Assembly: GCA_022695795.1 (NCBI GenBank)
Contig: MU404098.1
Coordinates: 1-64,000, forward strand
Direction: 5' to 3'
DNA length: 64,000 nucleotides
From: Biscogniauxia marginata
Taxonomy: Eukaryota; Ascomycota; Sordariomycetes; Xylariales; Xylariaceae
Numbering within the stretch: position 1 is the stretch's first letter; each line of letters begins with the position of its first letter. Position numbers and translations under genes: made by a program. A model generated the notes under the pieces. The model saw only the letters and a program-made list of their open reading frames with translations. It did no database searches and was not told where the DNA came from. Positions 35,031 through 46,700 of the stretch are shown one piece after another.

Positions 35031-36392
35031 ATGAGGTATGTAAGATTGGATATGCGATTCTAGAGCACTAAAATCGGTTGGGTGCTTGATTTGCTAATTC
35101 TCCCTTGCTCTGCAGAATCGAAACGTGCTACTTTTGCAGTAGACCCGCGTACCCGGGGAAGGGCATGGTATGTCATCTCCTGCCGTCCTCCTCCTCGCTA
35201 TGACACCATAATCTTCCCTTTGCGGCTGCTTCCCGAGCTGCTGCTGCTGCTGCTGGCGCTTTTGCGCCCGCTCGAGAGCCGCCGCCGCCGCCGCCAAGAG
35301 AGAAAATCGAAAAAGACACAGGATTGGGATCGCTGACTGAACTCTATGAACGGATTTAGACCTTCTGCCGAAACGACGGGAAGCAATTCCGCTTTTGGTA
35401 CGTCTTGATTGCGCTAGAAGGAGAAGAAGAAGAGAAGAGGAGACTCGAAAATCCGAGGACGGCAGTTATTCTGGTGGTGCGAACGTGATAGCTAACGTGC
35501 TTTATTTCTTCGCTACAGTCGGTCAAAATGTCATGGTTAGTACACCTCGACCCCGTCCCTGGCGATGCTTTACTGGAATAAAGTACTAACTGGCTCTTAG
35601 TATGTGATTTCCCACCTCTTGTGCAATCATCGATTCCTCCCTCTCCTGTTTTAGGATCCAGGTGTCCGACATCCCAAGAGAACTTGAGGAGACACTGGAT
35701 CTTATGAGAGAAATATCTGTCGTCCTGCGAATAGTATACTAATATCTAACAGAAAAACTTCAAGATGAAGCGTAACCCACGCAAACTGAAGTGGACAAAA
35801 GCTTTCAGAAAAGCATCTGGCAGTACGTGTCCCAAGTATTGTTTTCCTAATTAGTACCTTCGGTTCGGTATGGGCTTGGGGATCTGGATGATCTACTTGG
35901 GTGTCTTCAGAGGATTACCTCCTAGAATACCTCTCAAATCGAAGGAACCCTCGGCACCGACTTTCTCACTCTGTGGGCATAAGCTAATATCGGCGATCAG
36001 AGGAGATGGTTGTCGATTCGACCTTGCAATTCGCGGCGAGAAGAAACGTCCCCGTCAGATACAACCGCGACCTCGTGCAGAAGACGCTCAAGGCGATGGA
36101 GCGCATCTCGGAGATCCGCACGCGGAGAGAGAGGGTCTTCTACAAGAAGCGCATGGCGGGCAAGCGGGCGCGCGAGCTGGCCATCGACCGCAAGCTCGTG
36201 TCCACGCACTCCCACCTGCTGCCCCGCATGCGCGGCAGCGAGAAGAGACGGCTGGCCATGGAAGGCTTGGCGGAGGAGGAGATCCAGAGGATGGAGGAGT
36301 CCCTCCCGGCCCAGAAGAGCACGGTGTTCGGGAAGGAGAAGCTACGCCAGAGACACGACGGCACCGTCGAGGGCGACATGGAGATCGACTAG
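35031..36392 (+). CDS. rlp24: ribosome biogenesis protein RLP24
   Basis: RLP24 occupies the L24e site on pre-60S subunits until the AAA ATPase Drg1/Afg2 releases it for L24. Proposed exons: 35031-35035 (5 nt), 35116-35167, 35360-35397, 35519-35534, 35753-35822 and 36001-36392, about 190 residues. The zinc ribbon is [18 protein letters not shown] and FRFCRSKCHKNF, followed by [22 protein letters not shown] and a basic helical tail ending GDMEID. The junction between CH (35534) and KNF (35753) is not a clean GT-AG pair: the donor reads CATG/GTTAGT, which leaves one extra G. Either an intermediate micro-exon exists, the sequence carries one extra base, or the junction is unusual. All other junctions are canonical and keep frame. 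Confidence 0.88.
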
Positions 36393-37281
36393 CGGCGCGG
36401 TTGCGAGTGCTAGGCGTGAGAGGAGCTTCGAGGAGGGCGTACAAAATGAAGATACGGCGATGGCGTTTATATATGGGTCGCTTTTGGCATTCATTCCCTG
36501 GCGTTTTCTTTTTTTTCCAAGGCTGTTTCCAGATATTCTGATCATGACAATAATTACATACCACTGTGTGGCTCTCCACCGGTCTACCGAGAGTATCTTT
36601 GAATATGTTGCTACCTATGGGTTTGTTTTTAGGCTCATCGTCGTAAATGTGTACGACCGGCCTGACATCGTTGCTCTCTTATCTCATGTTTCCAACCCAA
36701 CGGAGCGCATCTTTTATGGTCTCTGAAAAAAAAAAAAGAAGCGTAATTATGTATCATATCCCCGGGATAAAACACAAACACCCCCGTCGGTTGGGCTGTT
36801 CCCGAACGCCAGTAATGCATACCTATGACCTGCACTCCGATCCTAATTAATCATTGGGTAGGTAGGTCGGTAGGGTAGTTGTCCATACCCACCTCTCTCC
36901 CTTCCCTTCCCTGTCGAACGTCGTGGCTCCCCACCCCCTACCCCCTACCCCCTACCCCCCCTTCTCTCTATTGTTTTACCCGGGGTAACGCTTGTAACAT
37001 GATCTATCTTCCCTCTCTACGTTAGGTATTTTCCGAGCGAAAAAAAATAGCCATATTTCCCTCTTGGCCCAGAGGGAGGGGGAAAAAAAAAAACCAATAA
37101 CCCGTCTAGCATTACATAACATCTATCCACCACCTACTGATCAAACACAAGTTGCGGAGGGGGTAATGGAAGAGGGGGGGGGGGGGGGGGGGGCAGAGAC
37201 TGGGAAGACATCGCAAGCCTTTAGGTGATTAAAGCCTCGAGCCTTTTTCAGTCATCCAGAATCCAGATCCAGATGTAGCTT
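36393..37281. other. convergent spacer with homopolymer runs
   Basis: No gene is seen. It contains tandem CCCCTA-type repeats near 36935-36960 and a 20-G run at 37174-37193. Confidence 0.5.
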
Positions 37282-38129
37282 TCAGCTATCCACCAGATCC
37301 GGCCTCCGCCCCCGTCCGGGCCCATGCATATAGTGTATCCGCGGCGGCACCCGGGGCAGGAGGCTCTCGCGCACCACCATCCCCGCGCCCGAATCCGCGT
37401 CCGCGTCATGCTCCTCACGACCACGATGACGATGACGATGATGTTGATCCCCAACCCTATTGTCACCGTACGTACTACTAGCGGCCGTTATCATCGTCGT
37501 CCAGTTCCCGGCCCCGCCGCGCCCAGAGTGCATGGGTATGAGAGATACGGAGCCCCGCTTCATGGCGGTGGTCGTCGTCGTCGTCGGGGGCTGGGTCGGG
37601 AGGACGAGGGCGGGGGCGGGGACTTGCGATGGAGAGGTGGGCGAGGACGGGTGTGGTTGCGGTTGTGGTTGCGGGGAGAGCGCGCTGAAGTTGCCGGCGC
37701 CGCCGCGGCCGGAGGGGCGGGCGTGCGGGTGAGAGGTGTTCGTGTAGAGGACGGGGGAGGAGCGGAGGGGGTGCGGGTGCGGGTGCGGGTGCGGGTGTGG
37801 GCGCGGGTCGGACGGAGGGGGGGTGGCGTCCGGTGGTGGTTGTTGTTTCTGGGCTTCGAGGTCCTGGGGGTCTGTTTAGCGATATACCTAGGTGAGTTTG
37901 TTTTGCGGATGATGGTGGTAGTAGTAGCAGAAGTGAAAAGGGTAGGTGTTTATGTAGGTACGTGTGCGTGTATAAGGTCGGTAGAGAAAGGTAAGGGTGA
38001 GCAGGGACGAGAAGAGAAGACAAGACGAACCTCGTTCTTGGTGCTGGCGGCAGTGATCTCCTCGACGTCCTTCTGCGAGTAGAAGTTCCCCGCGCCGCCG
38101 CGACCGGTGCGGCGGTATACGTCCGCCAT
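37282..38129 (-). CDS. DUF3602 protein with GRGGAGN repeats (PAR32-like)
   Basis: Exons 38129-38031 and 37863-37282 give 226 residues. The intron starts GTTCGT and ends CCCCCAG, which joins STKNE to DLEAQKQQ. The defining DUF3602 motif Gly-Arg-Gly-Gly-Ala-Gly-Asn occurs three times: TGRGGAGNFYS near residue 9, SGRGGAGNFSAL mid-protein and SGRGGAGNW further on. Between them are His-Pro dipeptide repeats and Thr runs, so most of the chain is probably disordered. Yeast Par32 is phosphorylated after rapamycin and modulates ammonium transporters. That role is an analogy, not shown here. A His/Arg/Asp-rich C-terminal tail is unusual and the final part could contain a further unrecognised intron. 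Confidence 0.8.
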
Positions 38130-39830
38130 GATTTCTTCTTTTCGTCTTCTTCTTCTTTGTCTCTTTTCCCTGCTCGACAAGAATGGAAGATGATATCTAG
38201 TCGGTCTCTCTGTATGTATCTCGCAAAGTTGAGGGTTTAAGTGATCTTGTTTTTTAACAGAGGAATGGGGGGAGGGGTTGTGTGCAGGTCGGTATGTTGT
38301 GTATAAGAGGAGGTGGATTATTATTTATTATTTGTGGTTTGTTTTGTGTTTCTTGTTTCTCGTTCCTTTCCTTTTTCGTTTTTCGTTTTTCTTTTTTCTT
38401 TTTTTTGTTGTACACAAGACTAGGTAAATAAATAAAATACAAGTCTATTGAAAAGGTTAGGTAGGTACGAAGTAAGGGTCGTCATATCGATGTTACGGAC
38501 TAACCTAGGTATGTAGTACGACATCAACTTTACTTAGCCTAGGCAGGCATAGGGCAGGCAGATGCGAAACTGCTCTCCCTCTTGTTTCTCTTGCCCTCTT
38601 CCCCCCTTCCTCCCCACTATCTGCATGGATGGTACAGTAGGTATGTACATACTAAGACGGGGAGGGGGAGGATGAGGGAAGTGGGGATCTTGTAACGTCC
38701 TGATGCAATGCACGGTTATCTTGAAATTAAAAAAGAAAACGTTGGGGCCTTTCAATTCCTCCCGCACCTACTATATGTGTGTAAGTGAGAGAAGTAGCAA
38801 TTCATACTCTGTGCATTTCCAGGTATATCGATCCTATTCTCACGGGAACTAAATTTAGCGCCGAATGCTTTGCTGTTTTATGGCGATATACCGAAGGCCA
38901 TTAATGTCTATCATCGGGCATACTGTCTGTACCTTATCAAGATTCTCTAAGCTCCTTTCAAGTTTTAATACGAGTAAACTTGGGCTATATATTACTCTTA
39001 GTGGACCTAAAATAGCAACGACTCCAAAAAAATTTCACAGATATAAATTCGGAGAGGTTTAAAACTTATTACGAACAGAGACAATATCATATATATATAC
39101 TTAACCTACCTAATATTAATAATCAATCCAATCCAATTAAATCCCCCTGGCATCAATTCGCTAAGGGGAAGCGGGAACTAGAAAACCCTACTTACCTTAA
39201 CCTTACAAACTCACTGGCAACTCCCATCAGCACCACCACCACTATTACTATCTACTTCTACCTACCTACTAGGAATTTACTAGCGATGATAACCCGCCAA
39301 CCAACAATGAAAAGGCCCCTCTCACTTTTATAGACAGGCAAAAAAATTCACCAACTAACCTAGGCATATATAACTAGATCAAAGTCCATACTATTATGAA
39401 CCATCGATTTATATAAAAAGAAAAAGGATTTCTAATACACCGTGCCGTGCCATGTCAAAAAGCAGATAGCAGCAGCAACGTCTCCGAATCCCCCCTCCCC
39501 CTTTTTCATCTGTAAATATACATACACATATACGCAACACGCAGATAGCTAGGTAGCTTTCCCACACCCATCAATTTATTAACGTGCTATGCTCAAAGTT
39601 CTTTTGTTTCCTTTTCTTCTCTTCTTCTCTTCTTTTCCCCTTTCTTTATTCGCAGAAAAAAGAAAAGGCTCATGCGGTCTCTATACCTAACCACCAACAA
39701 AATTCCCCGCCTCGCCTCGCCTCGATTTATTCCTCTCCCCCTTCCCTTTCCTTCCCTCCCTCTCCACTTCCCTAACCTAAGTCCCCTCCCATATTCCTCG
39801 TCGTCCTGCCCAGCTTGACCTTGCGACCCT
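38130..39830. other. 1.7-kb gene-free stretch
   Basis: It is AT-rich and pyrimidine-rich with no supported open frame. It holds the 5' region of the DUF3602 gene on the left and the 3' region of the membrane-protein gene on the right. Confidence 0.5.
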
Positions 39831-41108
39831 CTACACGCTACCCACGGCGCCGAGCCCCAGCCCCGCGACCCCCGCCGCCAGGACCCAGGCGCTGCTCCAC
39901 GCCGCGGCGCCGGCGGGCTCGACGCCCTCGACGGTGAGCAGGGTCTGGAGGAACGTGTTGGCGCCCGTGACGAGCATGAGCAGCGCCGTGCGCCGCACCA
40001 CCACCTTGGTCTGCTCGGTCCAGCCCCAGACGTTCCAGCGCACCGTCTCGCCGAGCGTCGCGGCGACGGGGTCGAACCGCGCGTTGCGCGCGTCCTCCGC
40101 CGTCCGGCCCGTCGCCTCCGCCGGCGCGAAGATGAGCACCTGCGCCGCGAACCCGAGCGCGAGCGCCACGGGGAGTAGGTTTACGTACGTTGACTTGTGC
40201 GCTTGCACTAGCGACGGTAGGTTCGCGAAGTGCACGATCAGGTACGTCGGCAGGTACGTCGCGTACGCGAAGAGCAGGCTCACGCTGTAGATGGCGCCGG
40301 CGAGCAGCGTCGTGAGGAGCGTGATGGAGCGGTCCGTCACGATCTCGGCGTTGGGCACGGCTGCGGGGTTTGCGTGCGCGGTGGAGAGCGGCCGGAGAAG
40401 GCGGAAGGGGACGTAGGTTGCCACGGTCTCGATGGCCAGCATCAGGAGGAGGGCGCTGGGATGTATGTCGTAGTGGGCGAACAAGAGGTAGAGCTGTTTG
40501 TTTACCGTTTATCAGTGCTTATGTCGTAGGATAGATGCGCTGCGGGGGCGAGCTTACGGGAGGTCCATGAGACAAAAGGCTCAGGGCCGTGAGGTCGTAG
40601 CCGTCGTAGTTGCTAAACCATCCCAACGCGAGCTCGAATCTGTGTACAGAGTATCGTAATACCGTTAGCATTCCATCCTTTCCGTGCAGAACAACCGAAG
40701 ACTATTCACCACTCACATTCTCCAGCCGGTCACAACGCTAATCTCCTGCCAAGTATCCAGCACCCTCAGGTGTTCGGCCAACACCCCCTTCGTGTAGGGC
40801 CAAGCCAGCGAGTACCCCAGCGCCGAGAGTGACAAGCTCAAGATCGCGACGAGCGGGAACTGTATAGGCGTCGGCAGCCTGGACCGGGCGTTTCGGCCCG
40901 TGTGCTTCGTCGTCGGACCCTCCATCTTAGTGATAGTCACGGCCGTCGGTGAGGCCGTAGAAGACGCATCCTCCGCGTCGTCGGACGACGTGGCTGGTGG
41001 CGCGGGTGTTGAGGGCTCGAGCTCGGGTTCGGGTTCTGTCTCGGCGGCGATCGCCCTCTCCTGTCTTCTCGTGCGCATGGCGGCTCGTCCGACGATTGAT
41101 CGATCCAA
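39831..41108 (-). CDS. multi-pass membrane protein of unknown function
   Basis: Exons 41108-40717, 40639-40558 and 40493-39831 give 378 residues, or 368 if the internal Met at 41078 is used. The first 70 or so residues are acidic and Ser/Thr-rich (TEPEPELEPSTP). Then come about six hydrophobic helices: near FPLVAILSLSLSALGYSLAW, SALLLMLAIETVATYVPF, LLTTLLAGAIYSVSLLFAYA, LLPVALALGFAAQVLIFA, LLMLVTGANTFLQTLL and a C-terminal Ala/Gly-rich helix. The spliced segment WRIFELALGWFSNYDGYDLTAL is well formed, which supports the introns. Third positions are very GC-rich. I do not recognise a named family. Confidence 0.78.
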
Positions 41109-42195
41109 CTTACGTCATGTACTACTTACTTACTAACCGCCTTGGGTAGGTAAATATGTAGGTAGGCACCGAAGAAGAAAAACAAAAGGGGATGTTTTTG
41201 TAAATAAGACGGAAGTAATGAGATTGATGAATGTTTACAAAGCTGCGTGTGCAAAGTGCAGTAGGTGGGAAAATAGATGGGACGGGAAGAGGGGCACGCG
41301 CCTGCAGAGAAAAAGAAAAAAAGAAAAAGAAAAGCTCGGTTGGAGCTCACTCTGTTTGGGGGGTAGCTTCCAGCACCAACAGAGGGAGTGACGTCTTTTT
41401 GCTACTTGCTATTTTGACGATCTTCGCTTCCCCACCGGGGAGATCGACCCGATCAAGCTGGCCTACCTTTATAAGAAAGGGCCTAACTAGTAGTAGCTTG
41501 CTCCTCTGGTCTCTAGCAAACCTGACCCTTCTCTCCAATAAATCAATTCTCTTAAAAAGCCATCGCCGTGCCCAGACAGCTAGGTTAGTTAACCTATCCA
41601 TCCCTCTGCCTCCTTTGCGTATTGCTGCAAATATGTTCACTTCACATGTCAAATCTCTGCCGCCACGGCAAGCCGTACTAGCCCACTTAGACATCATGTC
41701 ATTCATTACCTGTCAACTCGTACAAGCCTACACACATTGCATAGCAAACGGCCTCGGAGCCCCAACCATATTGTTTCATTCTATATATTGATAATCTGCC
41801 TAGTGGCATCCTCAAAAGTTAGTATGGACTGCGATGTAAGTTGAGAATCTTTTTTTTCTTCCTTTTTCTGCTATCGTTCATATAGAACAAGTGAGTGTAT
41901 TGGATCCTATATAATTAGGCCGAACACTCTTCGGCCCTATGGTTCGTACTCTTCCGTCGAATCTCGTTAGTTTGGTTAGTTAAGCGTTCGCTCGACGCTC
42001 CCCCCGACCCTCACTTTAACCTCGTGGAGAAACTGTAATAGACTGCCACTCTTCGGTGCTGAGGTTTCGGTGGCGGAGCGAACCGCCTCCTTTCACAGCG
42101 TGGATATACTCGCGATACAAAAGAAACACCAAACGCCATCGCTCGTTTCACCCACGGTGTTTCGAAAGGAAGCCCTTGCGCCAATGACCTCGTGT
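41109..42195. other. spacer upstream of the membrane-protein gene
   Basis: Overlapping open frames occur on both strands (for example 41347-41706 minus and 41231-41791 plus), but neither shows a family signature. The minus one has a somewhat protein-like composition and could be a gene remnant. Confidence 0.4.
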
Positions 42196-43722
42196 TCACT
42201 CCTCCATACGGCCGAACATCATGTCATCATCTTCCTCGCTGCTCCTTGCCCTCGAGCGTCGCTCGTATTCCTCTTCGTCCACCATGCTGCCCTCGCTGTC
42301 TTCCATCTTCACATCTACCGTGTGACGGAATTCTCCCCGCGTGAAACTCTCAGGCATCTGCCGGTTTGGGAAACTGTTGATGAAGCCTGTGCTGCTCAAG
42401 GCCGCTTGCTCAAGATATTGAGCCGGAAGTGGCGGGACAGGAGGCGCATCGCCAGGCAGTCGCGAATCCCGGGCTCCTCCATTGCTGCCGAAACTACAGC
42501 TGAGGAGCTCGACAGCTGCCGCGAGATCGCGGTCATCTTGACCTGTACTGTTCATCCCTGACGAAGGAGGACGGCGATCTGAGCTGCCATGGCGGTTGTG
42601 TCCGCTCCCAAACACGCTCGACATGCTGCCGGGGACAAACGAGCCAGACACAGCCGACTGATATGATCGAGAATAGCCGCTGCCGGCACTGTACCGCTTC
42701 GGGGTGCTTCGGTATGCGAGAGCGCTAGTCGTAGCAAAACCCTCTGTCTGCGGCGGCGGCGTCGTATCGGCCGAGCTGTGACCCTCATGGTGGTCCGAGT
42801 ACCCAGACGCCGTCGGAGATACCGATTCCGCATCACTAATAAAATCTCTGGCCGAATCTGGCGGGGTAGTCGAGTCGTTGGTATTCATTGCCACAAGTAC
42901 CGATGCTGCTTCAAGCAGCTGGACTTGTTGATGCTTGGAGATAAGCAACTTGGACGTGTAGGACCATTCGGGAGTATGTTCCCACCTGGCAAGCAATACG
43001 TCAACACATGTTCACCTTCAATCACTCGAGTGCAATGCTGCGCCGGTCGCTCCTTGACCTCAAAAGGCGATGGATGATATTACCCTCGGGCGGCCTAGGC
43101 AAGTGAACTGTAGGGCATGGGTAGTGGGCAAGAAAATGGGCACACACAAATGCTTGGTCAAGCAACTGCTATGCTTGTATCCTTTTCCACACTTCTCACA
43201 GCGGAGTTCGACGCGGCTGCTCTTCTTGCCTTCCTTGGTCAGAGGTTGGCCGTCGCTAGCTCGTCGAACCCGACCTTCCTGGAGTCCTCCTTCGCCCTCA
43301 TCGGCCGACATGTCGTTCGAGTCATCATCGATCGCGCTCTCCAAGCCTTCCATCTTGGGATTGAAGCCAAATCGGTGCGTAGGTAGGCTCGCGGGTGGGG
43401 ACGGTAGGCTTCCGACGATGGCGGACCGGGCGGTAGCGGACTTGGACATGGTGCCTCGTCGAGCGTTGATGGCAATAGGCAGCGGCGTCACCTTGTCGCC
43501 GGCCTCGTGAAGAGCAGCAGCGACGGCGGCCACATTCGCAGCGGTATTGGTCATGCTCTTCCGACGTGTTACGCGATGGGCGGGATTGTGGGCGGCGGAC
43601 AAAGCAGAAAGAGAATGGGAGTTGGTGCGCGAATGGGACGGGGGCCGGGCGGCGGACAAGGAGGTCGTGCCGGTGGAAATGGATTGGCGGTGCTGGGTCA
43701 ATGGTCTCGTGTATGTTTGCAT
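42196..43722 (-). CDS. C2H2 zinc-finger regulator, single finger split by an intron
   Basis: Exons 43722-43148 and 42985-42196 give 454 residues; the 162-nt intron starts GTGTGT and ends TTGCCAG. The finger is CEKCGKGYKHSSCLTKHLWEH (C175, C178, H191, H195; C-X2-C-X12-H-X3-H), with the intron falling inside it between Leu and Trp. The segment directly after it, TPEWSYTSKLLISKHQQVQL and then LEAASVLVAMN, is a block I associate with a conserved fungal C2H2 family of unnamed function. The rest is Ser/Pro-rich and acidic, as in transcription regulators. An acceptor-like CATGACAG lies just upstream of the chosen Met, so an additional 5' exon or a UTR intron is possible. Confidence 0.85.
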
Positions 43723-46700
43723 TTCCTGTCATGATAGGTGTAGTGATCAGCATGGCCGCTCTATTCAGGGAAGCGGACGTGGCGAGCTAAGGCGGGACGG
43801 GGTTTGGGTTTGCCAGTCGTTCGTTACCTTGGATGAGGCCATTGCCGAACACGTAAATACGAAGCCGACAAAACCTGGACTGGGAAACGGTGCCGCTGTC
43901 TCAGCCGACGTTGCTGGGAAACAATAATACTATGGGAAGCAAGATAAATTGGTAGCAAAAGCAAAGGTGGGAGAAAGTGCCGTTGGGGGAGGAAAGATGT
44001 GGTGGTGGATGAATGGGCGAGAGCTATTTGTGGGAGGGAAGATTGGTCGCTCAGTGGCAGGAAGAAAAAAAAATAATAATTTTTTCTTCTTCTTTTTCCC
44101 TCCTGGAATTGGGAAAGAACAAAGGCCGATGGAATCGCACAAAAAAGAAGGTCAGGTTCAAGCAGGTACGAAGTTACTGTACACAGTAACTTTTCGACTA
44201 TCGTACTCTAGGATGGTCAAATGGCTCGCCTGCGCCTTTCTTGTGTGGCTCCAAAAGAATGCGCTTACACAAGAGCAGTACTAAGCCAGGAATAGGTACC
44301 TAGTTGAAGGGTGTGGGCGTGGGTGTGGGAGGGTGACTTTTGTGCAAGTGTCTGTTCCAATGACTTGTTCCTGGAACCACTAATAGTGGTTATGCAGGTA
44401 GCTACCTAACCTTATGCTATGCTGTGACAGAGGAGGGTATGCAGATAGGGAGATATATCTTCTAATCAGGTAGGTAAGTAATACTTACCTCCTACCTAAC
44501 TGTATCCGGCATACCTTATTCCATTCTAGAATCCCAGCGAATGTCGCAATATGTATATACATATACATGCACACAGAATTTAAGAACAACTTGACAAGAC
44601 GGGCTGCACTCTTGTTACATGTGGGTGTGGGTTCCCTTCCCCCATACAAAGCCGATACTACCGTATGGAGTTTGGAGTAGGTACATTCCGTTCGGACCGG
44701 GCCAGAGCCAGGCACAAGGAACAGCCATCCAGAACAAATAGCTCGATAAGGCTTTTTTCCCAGGTCTATTGACATCCGGTCTCAGGTAGAAATTAATAGT
44801 TAAAGCGAACAGCGGATAGAATTGAATTAATCAAATCAAAATGAGGAATGAAGATTCGCAGGGCTCGAAGAGAGTAGCGAAAGAGAGAAGGGAAAAGGGG
44901 AGGGGGGAAGGGGAAGGGGGAAGAGGGTCTGATAAGAAAGCAGACAGACATTAGAATTGTACAGGATGTTGTGTTGTATAGCATAAAAGTCGAGAGAAGA
45001 GTGTGTTGCATCCACCACAGAGCAGACGAAGTGGGCACCTATGAATTCTACACCAATTCGTAATGCAGCAGCTTAGTTTAATGTCAGGAGTACCTGCTTT
45101 GCTGCATACGCAGATTGATAGTGTCGACCACTGCAAGTAAAACAATTCGGTATAAGCAAGTTGCAGATATCAGAGCAGGAACAATGCAGAAAACTAATGC
45201 ATTGCCAATGTCTTTGTCTCCCCTCGGATTCTGAAAAGGGGGGTGTGCGCGTGTCGCCGGGAGAGCCCCAGCGGAAAACACAACTGGGAAAAGAAAAAAG
45301 ACCACCCAGACCAGTCTGGGCTATAACAGCTGAACTTAGTGGATTCCATACTAGTCGCATAACTCGATGAAAAGTCGCGGCCTGACATGAAGGTACTGTC
45401 CTTCAATTTGTCGCGGCGGTTTGATTACAGAAGCGCTCGCTTTCTGCATGCGGCATGGAGTTGGTTTGCCAATGATATGCCCTGGTCCGGTCGGCGGACA
45501 CGATGGACGACCGCTTGACCTGGTTCGACATTTGCCTGCCCGTGTGTATCTTGATTGGATACCGTGAGATAGGCCGGATCGAGGACGAATAGACTGTCGA
45601 GATTTAAAGGGGAGGGGTACGCGTAATGAACAAGTTAGGTTACTCTAAAGAGAGGTTGATTGAGGGGAACCGGGTGTGAACTGATCACGGGGGGACGGCA
45701 ATGGCCAAGGATTGGTATTGTCTGAATGGGCTAAGGAGGAGGTATCGCGGGGTGGAGACAATTTATTACCTGCCAGCAGTGCACACACAGTTTGATATCA
45801 GAAACAGAAGCAGAAACTGGAGGATACGTACGAAGTACGGAGTAGGTCTTCGTATTGTCTGTCCATCCCGGTCCCGAGGCCCAGTGCTCTTCGAGTCAGT
45901 CAATAATACTTATTATTGTCTAAAATTCCCCCAATTCCTCGAGGCATGAGGGCACATGTTCTGCTAATGGTGATTCGAGCCGGTTTCCAATAATAAAGTA
46001 AGCTAGCCGATAGTGTGTAATGTTCCGAATCGGTAGCCTTGTGACCACAAATTCGATCGTGACCCCAGACTGACTGAGGCGCCGCGTTTTTAGGCGACGA
46101 TCGTACCAAGTGACAGCTTGCAATTGCGAGCAAATGCTGCAAATTTGCCCAGGAGGATATTCTAGTGTACACTAGGTCGATACATCTGACCCAGCTTCGG
46201 CAATAATAGCATTGCGATGGTTAGGACGATGGCTAGGTATGTTATCTGATCGTCGTTGTGCATAGCCTAGTATAAAAAATAATTGAACTTCGAAGGAGGG
46301 GCATAAAAGCCCAAGGGCCTGTGAAAAAAGATATAGTGCGAGCGATAGTGCAGCTCCGACAGTCGCACGGTGACAATAAAGTTTTACAAGTTTGGTGCAT
46401 CCCTGAAATACCCGTGGGGTTCATTTAGTCTCCCGACCAGATTGAAAGAGAAGCCGGGCTGGTACGCTAGGTATCTCGATGTTGATATATCTCTTACTCG
46501 ATATTTTATTTTCTTGATTTTTCTTTATGCGCACCGTGGCAAAGAAAAAAAAAGCGGCTACACTATTGATACACGTTTTTGTGTTAAGCAGATTCGAGCG
46601 ATCAACAGGTTAGCCTGACTATTTTGGATGCAGGTACTTCGTGACTTACGTGCATGAGCTCTGGAGCTAATGTTTCCATTCCATCAACGAATCGGACAAT

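Noticed and set aside
36010..36726. Long Arg/Ser-rich frame over rlp24
   Set aside because: Alternative reading frame of the GC-rich last rlp24 exon.
41231..41791. 186-residue frame upstream of the membrane-protein gene
   Set aside because: Poly-Lys and hydrophobic runs over a simple-repeat tract, with a competing minus-strand frame; no family signature.
45073..45406. Overlapping minus-strand frames near 45.2 kb
   Set aside because: Three registers open at once, Cys/Ser-rich chance composition.
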